Below, one piece after another: positions 50,501 through 61,686 of a DNA stretch of 64,000 nt (the first letter of the stretch is position 1; each line of letters begins with the position of its first letter). This stretch comes from Acanthochromis polyacanthus (Eukaryota > Chordata > Actinopteri > Pomacentridae). The stretch spans positions 35,515,755 through 35,579,754 of the forward strand of contig NC_067118.1 of assembly GCF_021347895.1 (NCBI RefSeq), written 5' to 3'. A program made the translations under genes and the position numbers. The notes beneath the pieces are model-generated. The model ran no database searches. It was given only the letters and a program-made list of their open reading frames with translations, and was not told the DNA's origin.

Positions 50501-53500
50501 CACCTGTGAGTTGTACAGTTACTTCTTACTTTGACATTAGAATAAATCAATAGATGGACAATTTGATTATTAAACAATGCAATTCCTAAGCTTTATCAAT
50601 TTTAATTTAAGCTAAGTGACTTATTTTAAATTAAGAAAAAAAAAATACCAAGAAATCACAAAGGCAGCTTTTCTCATCATTGCTCAGGGGACAGAAAGAC
50701 TTCTTTATAGGCCAGAGAATTCCACTAAGATGATGCATTTCTTTGCTGTACTAAATTAAAAGGCCAGTATGTTGACACTTCAGTATATACTAAAAGTTAA
50801 GAGTTACACAAGCTTTTAGTTATATTGTTCCCCTGATAATTTGTGTTCGGTACTTGAGGATATTTTTGTGTGCCAGTGGGCCCTCTGCTGTACTTTTGTG
50901 TTTATTACAACTCATTAACCCAGTCACAGGCCAATAAACATAAAACCTTGCAATTCCTTCTCTTGCCAAAATGACCATTTAAGTCTGGAGGTACTTTTGC
51001 CTGTTATTGCACTCAGCCATTTTCCCCTTTAGTTCGAGGTGCGCAAAATTGCATTTTGAGAAGTGACACAGCAGAAGTTAGTACTTTTTGATGCCTCACT
51101 TATTTTTTGTCTTTCAGTAAAATGGAGCAGGAGCCAACATGGATGATCGTGGCTTGCATTGCCTGGTTTTATCATTTAGATTAATTAAGAAAATGTCTCA
51201 TTAAACTGCAGAACTTTGTTATCTATAGTGTAGCACAGCAGTCCAACGTAAGCTACAAAATTACTTTATAAAATATACAGTATTAATATTAGGGCAGATG
51301 TATCTGCAGTTTAGCAGACATATATGGAACCAGGTTAAATGTACTCTGGGTGCTTGTTCATTATCAAGATTTGTGTAGATCTATATTTGGTCTACACCGA
51401 TCTGGCATAACATCAAGACCACCTGCCTAGTGTTGTGTTGGTCTCCCTTATGTCATCAGAAATGCCCTGAACCATTGGGCCTAGATAAGAGGACCTCTTA
51501 GGGTGCCCTATGGGGTCTGGCACCAGGACATGGCAGTGGATCATTTGGGTACTCTGGGTTGTGCAGTGGGGCCTCTGTGAATCAAACTTGTTCCACCGCA
51601 TCCTGATGATGCTTTATCAGAATGGGATCTAGGAAGTTTGGAGGTCAAATCGACATCTCAGGCGACTGTCATGTTCCCCAAGATGTTCCTGATTGATTGA
51701 TGTTTTTGTGATGTGGTAGGGTGCATTTTCCTGCCAGTGACATTTGGGATTGCCATTAGCATGAAGGAGTGTGCTTGATCTGGGACAACATTTGTTTGGG
51801 TGTTCAAGTCTCATCAATATGGATGCCACAATCCAAGGTTTTCCAGCAGAACGTCACAGAGCAACAATATGATCAATGTTATTCACATCACCTGTTGAAG
51901 GTTATAGCGTTGTGGCCGATCAGTGTATATGGTATTTACTTGCTCTTGTGAAGACAAAAGAGTTTTACCTTTGCAGTAGATTTCTCCATCCTTGTCAGCT
52001 AGTGTGGTTGACTCAAGGCTCTTCCCACATATGGCACAAGTGAAACATCCGATCTTATGCCATGACTGTAAATACAAAAAGCCAATCAGTTTTAAAACTG
52101 GAGTACTTTTACACAGATGTGTGTATGTATGGGTTTGTCTTACACTCCCAGCTCCAATCACTTTCTCTGCAGCGTACACAGCCTTGCCACAGCGAGGACA
52201 CCTATCTGATCCTCCAAACTTCTGAGCTAGCTTAGATGGGTTTGGGTTGGTAGTTGGACGGTGAGGAGCAGCTCTGATGGTGGAAGATTGTAAACATTAG
52301 GGGGAAAAGGGCCTTAAAATATATTATGAAGCATGTGTATTTCTGTGTTACTCACTCTTTATGTGTGATACCCAGAGCCTCGCCTTTGTCCATGCTGAGG
52401 GTCCCAGCTCCCTGACCATAACCGTAGCCTTTTGGCCCGTATTTCTTGCCATAGCATGCCTTGCAGTAGATCTCATCCATATGAACAGCAACAGTTGTGC
52501 TGTCCAAGTTCTTCGTACACACCACTGCACAGGCAGACACATTCAAATGCACACACGCATATTATTGTTTTGCATATCTTTGTACATGCTGAGAACATTC
52601 ATGTATTTACACTCAAAAATGTAAACGCAACACTTTTGTTTTTGCTCCCATTTTTATGAGATGAACTCAAAGATCTAAAACTTTTTCCACATACACAATA
52701 TCACCATTTCTCTCAAATATTGTTCACAAATCTGTCTAAATCTGTGATAGTGAGCACTTCTCCTTTGCTGAGATAATCCATCCCACCTCACAGGTGTGCC
52801 ATATCAAGATGCTGATTAGACACCATGATTAGTGCACAGGTGTGCCTTAGACTGCCCACAATAAAAGGACACTCCGAAAGGTGCAGTTTTATCACAGCAC
52901 AATGCCACAGATGTGGCAAGATTTGAGGGAGCGTGCTATTGGCATGCTGACAGCAGGAATGTCAACCAGAGCTGTTGCTGGTGTATTGAATGTTCATTTC
53001 TCTACCATAAGCCGTCTCCAAAGGCGTTTCAGAGAATTTGGCAGTACATCCAACCAGCCTCACAACCGCAGACCACGTGTAACCACACCAGCCCAGGACC
53101 TCCACATCCAGCATGTTCACGTCCAAGATGGTCTGAGACCAGCCACTCGGACAGCTGCTGAAACAATCGGTTTGTATAACCAAAGAATTTCTGCACAAAC
53201 TGTCAGAAACTGCCTCAGGGAAGCTCATCTGCATGCTCGTCGTTCTCATCGGGGTCTCCACCTGACTCCAGTTCGTCGTCGTAACCGACTTGAGTGGGCA
53301 AATGCTCACATTGGATGGTGTCTGGCACGTTGGAGAGGTGTTCTCTTCACGGATGAATCCCGGTTTACACTGTTCTGGGCAGATGGCAGACAGCGTGTGT
53401 GGCGTCGTGTGGGTGAGCGGTTTTCTGATGTCAATGTTGTGGATGGAGTGGCCCATGGTGGCGGTGGGGTTATGGTACGGGCAGGCGTCTGTTATGGACG

Positions 53501-54768
53501 AAGAACACGGGTGCATTTTTTTGATGGCATTTTGAATGCACAGAGATAACGTGACGAGATCCTGAGGCCCATTGTTGTGCCATACATCCAAGAACATCTC
53601 CTCATGTTGCAGCAGGATAATGCACGGCCCCATGTTGCAAGGATCTGTACACAATTCTTGGAAGCTGAAAACGTCCCAGTTCTTGCATGGCCAGCATACT
53701 CACCGGACATGTCACCCATTGAGCATGTTTGGGATGCTCTGGATCGGCGTGTACGACAGCGTGTACCAGTTCCCGCCAATATCCAGCAACTTCGCACAGC
53801 CATTGAAGAGGAGTGGAAACCCCCCCATTAAACAAAACTGTCCTTTTATTGTGAGCAGTCTAAGGCACACCTGTGCACTAATTATGGTGTCTAATCAGCA
53901 TCTTGATATGGCACACCTGTGAGGTGGGATGGATTATCTCAGCAAAGGAGAAGTGCTCACTATCACAGATTTAGACAGATTTGTGAACAATATTTGAGAG
54001 AAATGGTGATATTGTGTATGTGGAAAAAGTTTTAGATCTTTGAGTTCATTTCATAAAAAATGGGAGCAAAAACAAAAGTGTTGCGTTTATATTTTTGTTG
54101 AGTGTAGATAGGCTCCAGACTGTTGCCTTTTATGGAGCAGTTCTTTTGAGGAAACATGTTATCTAAATTCCATCACTGGAATGTTTGATTATGATGCTGG
54201 AACACAAATAACTGCACTCAGAACTTCATGAACTTACATCTTATCAAGCTGAGATGAAGAAAGAGTTTGAGAGTTTTGCAATCAAGTTTATTTTAATCGA
54301 ATAGTTAAGAAGATACAAAGTTTGTTCTAGGTCAGTGAACTTTGTGGGAGTGGACAAAAACATCCAGAACTATAATGCCTTCGTCAGGAATTTAAAGAAT
54401 GTCTAAACGGTGCAAAGCCTTCACATTAAGCTGGCTAAGAGTCTGTCTGTAGCTAATGTCATGTCTCTCAGAATCTACAAGGAAAGTAGACACAAGATGT
54501 CTAACAACACTTTCTGCTTGTAATTTGCTATTTTATCCAAAATATGCATGTGTGCTTTACTTTAAGAACAGAATATTACATCAAACCATAATGACACAAG
54601 TCAAGAGTTCAATGGTTTCCACGGTGACAATCTCAGGAAACGGCAAACGGCTAACTCACGGCACAGGAAGCAGGACTTGTGGAAGCTCCGCCCATCACAG
54701 AGTACCTCTTCTGCAAAGTAAACGGTCTTCGAACAGCGGCCACACTTGTTTCCTCCTCCTAATGGCAT
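47519..54768 (-). CDS. csrp1: Cysteine- and glycine-rich protein 1 (5 coding exons, 193 aa)
   Basis: Two-LIM-domain protein of actin filaments and nucleus, active in smooth muscle and other contractile cells. Coding exons, 5' to 3': 54768-54660, 52524-52356, 52273-52144, 52065-51969, 47595-47519. Total 582 nt, giving 193 aa, exactly the family length. LIM1 starts [20 protein letters not shown] and continues [20 protein letters not shown] and [20 protein letters not shown]. The linker is followed by LIM2: [40 protein letters not shown] and [20 protein letters not shown]. The zinc-binding Cys/His of both domains are present, as is the Gly-rich motif after each. The end GAGALAHTQ differs from human only slightly. 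Intron 1 contains a nearly intact Tc1 element and intron 4 (4.4 kb) an hAT element, a retroposon tail and a TIR element. A non-coding 5' exon probably ends at 57391. Confidence 0.96.
47971..48095 (+). mobile_element. 5'-truncated retroposon copy with 14-bp target duplication
   Basis: Only the 3' module is present (ccctgcgacagactggcgacc to gagaatggatggatgg). It is bounded by a perfect direct repeat, acaacttagccttg, at 47957-47970 and 48096-48109. It matches the 3' third of the element at 41052-41410. Lies in csrp1 intron 4. Confidence 0.85.
48399..49208. mobile_element. Non-autonomous hAT element with 8-bp target duplication
   Basis: 810 bp with terminal inverted repeats cagtggtccccaaact and agtttggggacccctg (15/16 paired). 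An exact 8-bp duplication, ctctgggg, lies at 48391-48398 and 49209-49216, the hAT hallmark. No transposase frame. The interior contains diverged repeats of aagaacccagagagggtta (48885, 48964, 49036). Lies in csrp1 intron 4. Confidence 0.88.
49217..51392. other. csrp1 intron 4, unannotated part
   Basis: AT-rich intron DNA with a short (CA)9 at about 50485-50502. No coding or repeat structure recognised. Confidence 0.4.
51393..51927. mobile_element. Terminal-inverted-repeat DNA element
   Basis: Left end tacaccgatctggcataaca, right end the imperfect complement (cgttgtggccgatcagtgta). 535 bp with no intact frame. Its right edge lies only about 40 bp from the csrp1 exon at 51969. I recognise the termini as a frequent fish repeat but cannot name the superfamily. 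Confidence 0.6.
52611..54104 (+). mobile_element. Nearly intact Tc1-like transposon in csrp1 intron 1
   Basis: 1494 bp flanked by TA (52609-52610, 54105-54106). Very long, nearly identical inverted repeats (about 265 bp: 52611-52873 and 53839-54104) start cactcaaaaa/cactcaacaaaaatataaac. Between them lies one transposase frame. The high similarity of the arms points to a young insertion. A second copy begins at 63010. Confidence 0.93.
52902..53831 (+). pseudogene. Tc1 transposase with one in-frame stop (309 codons)
   Basis: DD34E transposase for cut-and-paste transposition at TA. The start [16 protein letters not shown] leads a paired-like helix-turn-helix domain ([20 protein letters not shown]), then GRPR-like [10 protein letters not shown]. 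Catalytic residues lie in [11 protein letters not shown] (first Asp), LQQDNARPH (second Asp) and SPIEHVWD (Glu), with 34 residues between the last two. The frame is uninterrupted except for TAA at 53547-53549, between the first and second Asp, where related copies have a sense codon. It therefore makes only a truncated product of 215 residues lacking two catalytic residues. It lies antisense to csrp1. Confidence 0.9.
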
Positions 54769-55113
54769 CCTTCAGCAGTACAATATGAACAGAGACATAC
54801 ACACACTGTGGTTAGTCTGATGTGTAGGACTTTTCCAGGTCTTAATAGTCTGAGTCTAAGTCTAAACATGCTCATCCCAGAGGTAGTGATTCTGTGCATT
54901 TCAGAAATGAAGGACTGACAGTGAATAAGATGTTGGAAAAGAGTGAGAGTTATTTTCTGTAACTGCTTTGAAGGCTTTTAACTGTTGTGAGGAAGTAGGC
55001 CTTGAATTTGAAAAAAAACAAAAGCGATGGATCACTGGAACACTAAATTTCTTCACAAAGCCATCAAGACTAGAAATACAAGAGGTTTTGCTGTAAGAAA
55101 CCCATTTAAACAT

Positions 55114-55123
55114 CCATATTTGG
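55114..55123. promoter_or_regulatory. csrp1: CArG box in csrp1 5' region
   Basis: CCATATTTGG, a perfect CC(A/T)6GG serum-response-factor site, 346 bp upstream of the first coding exon and probably in intron 1. A CArG-dependent enhancer has been described in the mouse Csrp1 gene. Function here is inferred. Confidence 0.5.
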
Positions 55124-57385
55124 CTGCTTGTGACTCTGGTTTTGTCAGTCCAAGCCCAGAAACTGTAATTTCACTCCTGCCAGTTCTCTGTGGTTTCTGC
55201 AAAGACTCAGCAGCCCAGCACTGGAAAAATCCAAGCAGCACTTTAAGAGAAGGCTAAGGGATGAAAGTTGTTCTCTCTTTAAAACTGGACGCAGCCGGTG
55301 TGGAAGTAATGTGAAAGTGTGACTTTCTGAGAAGTTTTGAAGTCGATGGGATGTGAAAGACCCTGGCAGCCTGCCTGTTTCTATCCAGTGTGACCCTCCC
55401 TGTGCTTTCTCGCATATCCACTTCCACATTCCTGACCGAGTGAGCCTTCCAGCCTCCCTGCCCACAGCTCACACCATCGCCTCTCGCCTGCCAGTCTCGG
55501 CCTACATCACTCCCCCAGACTACAACCCTTCCTCTAGTTCTGTGTTGTCTTTATTAGGCATGCAATATGTCTACAACTGTACCAAGGTCAGCTCCTTTTT
55601 TTTCCTCGTGGTCAGTGGGTGGAGCTGTGAAGTGTTAGGCTGTTTCCTATCACGCATCCTGTCGGGTTTTTCTTTAAAGCAAGTTAGAATATAAAATCTG
55701 TGATCTTGTGACTCACTCGGAGAAACACCCCAAATCAAATATTTCTGACTGACCGCTGGTAGCAGACGGGTAGTTAATGTGAATATGAGCTCTTTTTATG
55801 ACATGACATCATAAAACAGAGTGAAGGAGGAGTGGTTTGTGTCTGGCTGCTGCTGCTGCACTCTGCCCTTCATTGTAACTGTTTCAGGCTATTTTGGGGG
55901 CTTTAGTCAAAGGCCAGACAGTAATGGAAAGATGAAATGATGTCGTATTCTCAAAATACTTTCTGGGATGTAATTTGGACTGTAAATGAATGTCCTCCCA
56001 GGTGACAAATTCATTATATGCATGCTAGTGTTGCAGATACAATAAAAGCTTAACATATTCACCAGTAGTCCTATATGTTCACTTTTCTGCACCCTGTCCT
56101 TCACATATATACAGTAAGCGCTCCTACCAGGGCCAGCTAGTTAATAAAAACTTTTGCTCGATCATGACTGATCTCTGGCTTTGCTTTTTCAACTCTCTTG
56201 TTTCTCTGGGTTCAGAGTCCGTCACAGTGAAACATTTTCAAACTGAAACTATCGCCACAAACCAAAAACAGATCAGTAGAAATTTGAACTGAGTAAGTTT
56301 TAGGGAACCGGTGGTTAAGCAGGGGAAAGTGAAAGGCCTTGATTATCGGTGTTCTGCTGCAGATTATCCATCGTCACAATAACCAACACGCCAGTTGGCA
56401 TTTCCTATATTCTGTCATGCACAGAAGTGCAGCTTGTGTATTTTGCAGCCCTTAAAATGAAGCTGAATGCCAGTCCAAACAGAAATGGCAGGAATGTTTT
56501 TTGTAGAGGAAAAATACTAGTTTAGAGCTTTCCAGCAGCCCAGCAAGGAAAATAAGACTTGAGTGCAAGTCTGATGTCTGAAATAACTTCCTATGTGTTT
56601 TCACAGCAATTTGAGGGACGACAACGAGCAAGGAGCAGAAGATGAGAGAGGTTAAATGCTTGGACATGAGCTGAGGGTCAAGATACGAATGGACTTCGGC
56701 TTGCAGGTCCAGGACTAAAGCATAAGGTGAGGACAGAATATAGTGACTGGCTTCTGTCGGGTTGGTTAATGCATATTTAGATTTGTAATGAAAACAGCTG
56801 CTCGGGCTTGTCATGACAGGTCATCTTACAGGACAAGATGGAAAAGACAATAAAGGAAAATACAGAGAGAGATGAAAGAAGGTGATCATTTTCACTCGAG
56901 AGACTAGCTCAAATTTGTTTTTAAAAGAAATATACTTTGACTTTTTTTACATAGAGTATGAGCTAAATTATTTGCAGAGCATTCTTGAAGATTATTTCTT
57001 GTGTATGATAGTGAAGGCTTTGCAAGTTTAGACAAGCAGGGAGACAGTTATGCAAGAATGCTATATTAAAGCTGAGAGAAGGAGAGGTAATGAGTGTAAA
57101 CTCCTGCAAATGAGGAAGTCAGCTCATGAATTAAATGTGACTCCATGTGACATCTGTGTGATTTAGGCTGCGAGTTGTTATGTCTGTTTGTGTTCAGTAG
57201 TTTATCTTGTAATTGTGCGCTGTGTTGAAATTGAATTGTTCACTTTGATATCTATTTGTTAACTCGAGCTATGTGTGTGTGGCATCGTGGTATCCCGTCA
57301 TGCATCAGCGAAATAGGAAATTAGACACATTTAGAAGCAAATACAAAAGTAGGAAGCCATTACAGTCTGTAATACATTAACATGA
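55124..57385. other. csrp1 intron 1, distal part
   Basis: Non-coding. No exon or clear repeat recognised; several open frames around 55150-55690 lack family features. Confidence 0.4.
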
Positions 57386-57390
57386 CTTAC

Positions 57391-57480
57391 CTGCAGTTTG
57401 TAGCGGTGCTGTCAGTCAGCGGTAATGACTTCAGTGATGAGGTTTGACTCCCAGATCAGAGTAGCAGCGATGGGGTGTTT
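57391..57480 (-). other. csrp1: Possible csrp1 5' untranslated exon
   Basis: A strong donor, CTGCAG|GTAAGTC, on the minus strand ends at 57391. The sequence above is richer in GC than the surroundings. The upper limit is a guess; no TATA box is evident. Confidence 0.35.
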
Positions 57481-58035
57481 TCAGGAAACCACCAGTCCCA
57501 AGCCAGATGCGCTTTTAGGCTGTGAGTGAAGGATAGATTCCCTTACCAACCTGAGTTGTGTTACTTAGTTCTGATTGTTCCAGTGACTCGTTAGTCAGCC
57601 TGAGTGCTGGTATGTGCCTCTCCTCTCTGACAAAATTCCAGATGTGCTGGAAGGGAGGAGCTTCTGTTGTTGCTGCTCCCGTCTGCAAACTTTTTTGCGT
57701 GTTAGAGAACAGAAGAATTTCTGAAGACAGAGCAGCACAATAAGAGTGAGAGAAAGGGGAGGAGGCCAGGATTGGGCGGGATCTCCTTGCATTGTAAAGC
57801 TCTGTTTTATCTTTCATAGTTGAGACATTCTATAAACAACTGGAGGTACAAAAAGTGAAAAGGAAGAATCATTCTTTTTTAAAATTTTTTTACTTTCCGG
57901 GTTTGGTTGCAGTCTCTATGTTACAAATTGCACAAGGCCTGACCTTCACGTTATCAGAGAAATTTACAGCAAAGTCAACAAGCAGCCAAACTGTGTGAAC
58001 TTCACATCACTGAGGCAATTTTCTAATGTTTAGGT

Positions 58036-58248
58036 CAGGGGTGTCAAGATCCGTTCCTGGAGGGCCACTATCCTGCATGTTTTAGATGTTTCCCTCTTCC
58101 AACACACCTGATTCAAATGATCAGGCTCGTTATCAGGCTTCTGCTGAGCTTGATGATAGCTGATCATTTGAATCAGGTGTGTTGGAAGAGGGAAACATCT
58201 AAAACATGCAGGATAGTGGCCCTCCAGGAACTGAGTTTAACACCCCTG
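58036..58248. mobile_element. Palindromic hAT miniature element with 8-bp target duplication
   Basis: 213 bp, almost a perfect palindrome: caggggtgtcaagatccg at one end and gagtttaacacccctg at the other, with arms of about 95 bp meeting near 58142. An exact 8-bp duplication, gtttaggt, flanks it (58028-58035, 58249-58256). Non-coding. Confidence 0.88.
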
Positions 58249-58256
58249 GTTTAGGT

Positions 58257-59115
58257 TTTCTGCATTGTATAATACCCCAACCTCAGATTAGGAAAATAGG
58301 GAGGATATTTTCTCTTGTAAAGAAATAACCCTGCTTTCTCTCTAGATTTTGTAAGGCAGCAATAAGAGTAGGTAACAGTGTACAATATAAAAACCTTTCA
58401 GCTGACTGCATCAAGAGCAACTTTAAATGTTTTCAGGTTTCAAGATCATAACTTTTTAACAGATAGTCTTTATTAACACAATGACCTTTAGGCCTCTGGC
58501 TGTTAAAGTTTACTCAGATATGCTTAATGGGTGAGAAGGAATTAATAGAAATCAACTGGAGCTGGTCACCAGTACAGAGGAAGAAGAGTGATGGTCATTC
58601 CGCTCTGCTGCCATCATGTGGCCATTATGGATACTGGAAACCAATGCAAATGTTAGAGGGCCTACTTAGAAACAGTGTTCTTTATATTGACTTGTGTTTG
58701 TGTCAACAGTACCGGCACATTTTTCACTTTTGAGTATTAATCTTTGGATGTACAGCTGCAACCAATGGTTTTAATCAGCACTGATCAATCTGCAAATTAT
58801 TTTCTCAGTTAAAGTGTTCAAAAAATATGAAAAATGCATTTCTTAAAACAATCACACGTCTTCAGAGGTCTTGATTTAACCATCTGAAATTACATTGTGT
58901 TATTATAGAAGTAAACTTGTTTTTTTTGTTTTTTTTTTAGCATTTCAGTTCAAAAAATTACTGATTTAATCAAAATTTATGTCATTTAATTTTCTGTTAA
59001 TCAATCAGAGCCTGTTGTCTTCTCTATTTGATGGAGTTCTCACAGGTACATTTAGATATCAGTCACAAACAGGAAGGAAAGATAAGAAAAAATAAGCAGC
59101 AACTCAGTTGAGTAT
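58257..59115. other. Spacer without recognised gene
   Basis: AT-rich non-coding sequence. Nothing recognised. Confidence 0.4.
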
Positions 59116-59148
59116 CCCCCACCCCCCACCCCCCCCACCCCACCCCCC
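59116..59148 (-). repeat. C-rich tract, G-quadruplex-forming on minus strand
   Basis: Five runs of 4-8 C separated by single A. The minus strand thus has five G runs with one-base loops, a strong quadruplex motif. Confidence 0.85.
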
Positions 59149-59733
59149 AAGTATTTGCTTTTTCTTGCTTATTCATTGGGAAGATTGGCAGCTTCTGTTT
59201 GTGTTTTTGTGCCAATAAAATCTAAGTGTTTCTATATTTTGGACTGTTGGCTAGAATTTCTTTTTTTAAAAGTTGAACACCTTTGGCTGTAATAAACTAG
59301 ATGATTTTCAGTTTATTATTCAAAAAAGTAATCAGTAAATGAACCAGTGATGAATATAATTAATACTTGCAACCCTACATTTTATGTAGTCTTTGTACTG
59401 ATTGTGGTGGTTGTTTCTCATAAATAACACTTACTCTCACCACATACAATACCAACAGAAGAGCCAGAGTCCAAAATGACAGCTGAAGTTGTTAGGATGT
59501 TTTGCATAATGCATTTATTGACATAGGTGTGCTGCATTTTTCAGATTTTGGGCTGCATTAGTGAATTTGAAACTCTGAAAACCAAAAATAGCACTAAAAA
59601 AATATAAAATCTGTTATATAAGCAAAAAAGAAAATAATCAGAGATTGGTTTATTATACAAACTTTAATAGTCACACATCCAACTTTCTCACATTGAATTC
59701 ATAAACATTTAAAGAGAAAATTATTCCAGTAAT

Positions 59734-60419
59734 TCACTGACAGCCAAAACCACTGTGATTATGTGATATGCAGAAGCACAAGTCCTGGTGAAATTTTTTT
59801 GTAGGCTGTATAATGCCTCGGCAGCCGCAGCTTGTCAAAACAAGTGAGAACTGTGGGAAGTTTGGCCTCTATTATTTCAACCTTCATCCTCCATGGCCGG
59901 CACCTCCCACCGATCCAAAACTTTACGAGTCGCTTCAGCTCAGCAGGAGACGCTGTATTAAAATAGCAGCACATCAGACGACACGTGTGCTAAACAGACG
60001 GCGGCTTCAGAAGACATCCCAGTAAAAATAAAGATGCATACCATTTTCAATAAGCTTTCAGGTAGCCAGACACTCGATATGCATCACTTACTTCAGACTC
60101 ATCATCCTGTTTAACTGTGGAGCTCTCAAAGATGACAGTTATAGATAAAGGCCAAATGATGCAGTCCAAGATCATCTGGAATGATATCCTGCTGTAAAGC
60201 CCCATTTAAATGTATGCAAAGGAGCAGGAGTTTGGGCCAGTTTGTTGCATTAGTGTTTGTTTGTTGGGGTACCTGAGCTGTGACTTGTGTTTCTGATTCC
60301 CTTGGAAACAGGATTGGGATTACAGCTCTCCTGTGAATGAAAAGTGGCCACAGTCCCGTCTCTTGTAAGCCTTTTCGGAACTGATTGACTTGACGCCTTG
60401 TTTGCTTCATAACTTGCAA
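59734..60419 (-). pseudogene. HECT-type E3 ubiquitin ligase fragment (G2E3-like), decayed
   Basis: Three exon-like blocks on the minus strand. Block 1 (about 60419-60273) reads VNQFRKGLQETGLWPLF and PILFPRESETQVTAQ with a good donor. Block 2 (60175-60092) reads MILDCIIWPLSITVIF and DDESE with AG/GT borders in matching phase. Block 3 (to 59734) reads NTASPAELKRLVKFW, LPTVLTCFDKLRLPRHYTAY and, after a frame change, HSGFG near the stop. TCF holds the HECT catalytic cysteine. Block 3 has one extra base in a 7-A run (59794-59800 on the plus strand), no clear acceptor and a stop just upstream. These pieces resemble G2/M-phase-specific E3 ligase-like genes, which are multicopy in fish. The N-lobe is not present in the window. 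A real gene with an assembly error is possible. Confidence 0.6.
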
Positions 60420-60629
60420 TAGACATGGCTAACAGTGCACAAAGGGATTCACCTGTAGTCTTGTCTTTGCTGCTAGAAAGTGGACAATAAAAAAACGTAA
60501 TGGTGATGTTATTAGGAAGTTTTTTTAATGTTTCACATGGCTGCCTTTACAATGCCAAAATGAGCTCTTGATAATAACCAAGGATCGTTTGAATCATTAA
60601 AACTGAGATGAATGTTGCAGAGATGTACA

Positions 60630-60870
60630 GCTGTGCTCATAAGTTTACATGCCCTGGCAGATTTTGTGATTTTATGATATTTCTTGGCCATTTTTCAGAG
60701 AATGTGAATGAAAAGAGACAAACTTGTAATAAAAATGTCTATAAATAATTTTAAAATGTCATTACATTTAAATGTAAAGATAGGCTGGAAATCTGTGTTT
60801 ACTGGCACAACTTAGATTCCATCAGATTTTGTTCATATTGACAAGAAAACACACTTTAGTGTAGCTTTTT
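60630..60870 (+). repeat. Possible miniature Tc1-type element fragment
   Basis: acagctgtgctcataagtttacatgccctggcag resembles the end of a common fish element (recognised from memory). The opposite end is not found. Confidence 0.4.
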
Positions 60871-61686
60871 ACTGCATTCATTTTCATTTCTTTACCTTTC
60901 CAATTCCCTGAACAAATGAACCGAAGCCTCTATTAAGCGTGTTAGAGATTTTTTGCTTTTAAATAAGTAAAAAATAGATGCAGCAATGCTGTTTTAAAGA
61001 TGAGGGGATATTGTGTTTTACGCATAAACAAGCAAGTGTGTTTAGCTTTAGGATGCAGAAAGTAACAGGAGCTGCAAAGCTGTATGAGAATAAGTAGAAG
61101 GGCTTTGACATTACAGCATGCAAGAGGAGCTTTTCAGACAGCCATTTCCTGTTGGTGGCATTTGGTGCCGGCAGATTCCACGACAGGCAGAGCTGATGGA
61201 TGGAGTCAAATTCTCTTAATTCGCCCTCTCCATCAAGCTGCAGTAAAGCATAATGGAAAACACATTTTATCCATGCAGCGTGCACAGAATAAATTAGATT
61301 CATTGCAGTTTTATGAGTCCAGGGCATCAAGTAACAGATGGAGCCTTCGAAGGCCAAAATACATTTCTCGTTGCGTGTTGAAATCGCTGCTCACCATTTT
61401 CCACAGCATCCCGGATGTCGAGGTCAGGACAGTCTTGCACCGTGACAGGAGTCGTCTCCTCAGAACCTCCAAATAGGATGTGAATAATAGCTGGGCTGAG
61501 TCCAGGGAATATATTTATATGTTTCGATATATAAATTTCTTATGAAAGGGAAAAATTACAAGCTAGTTATATGACATATCTCCTGCTAAGTGATGTGGAA
61601 AATGTATTCATGTGTTTCTTTTACATACTTTTGCATAGTAATATAACAGACTAGTGGAAGGTGGGATCAGAGAGATTGAGGCATAG
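60871..61686. other. Spacer without recognised gene
   Basis: Contains a 130-codon plus-strand open frame (61084-61476) with no recognisable domain and codon content like its non-coding surroundings. I do not call it a gene. Confidence 0.4.

Noticed and set aside
52962..53654. 230-codon minus-strand open frame
   Set aside because: It is antisense to the Tc1 transposase and has no features of its own.
57515..57817. 100-codon minus-strand open frame upstream of csrp1
   Set aside because: Not recognisable as a protein; the region is more likely promoter or 5' UTR.
61084..61476. 130-codon plus-strand open frame
   Set aside because: No domain, no repeats and no sign of selection that I can see.
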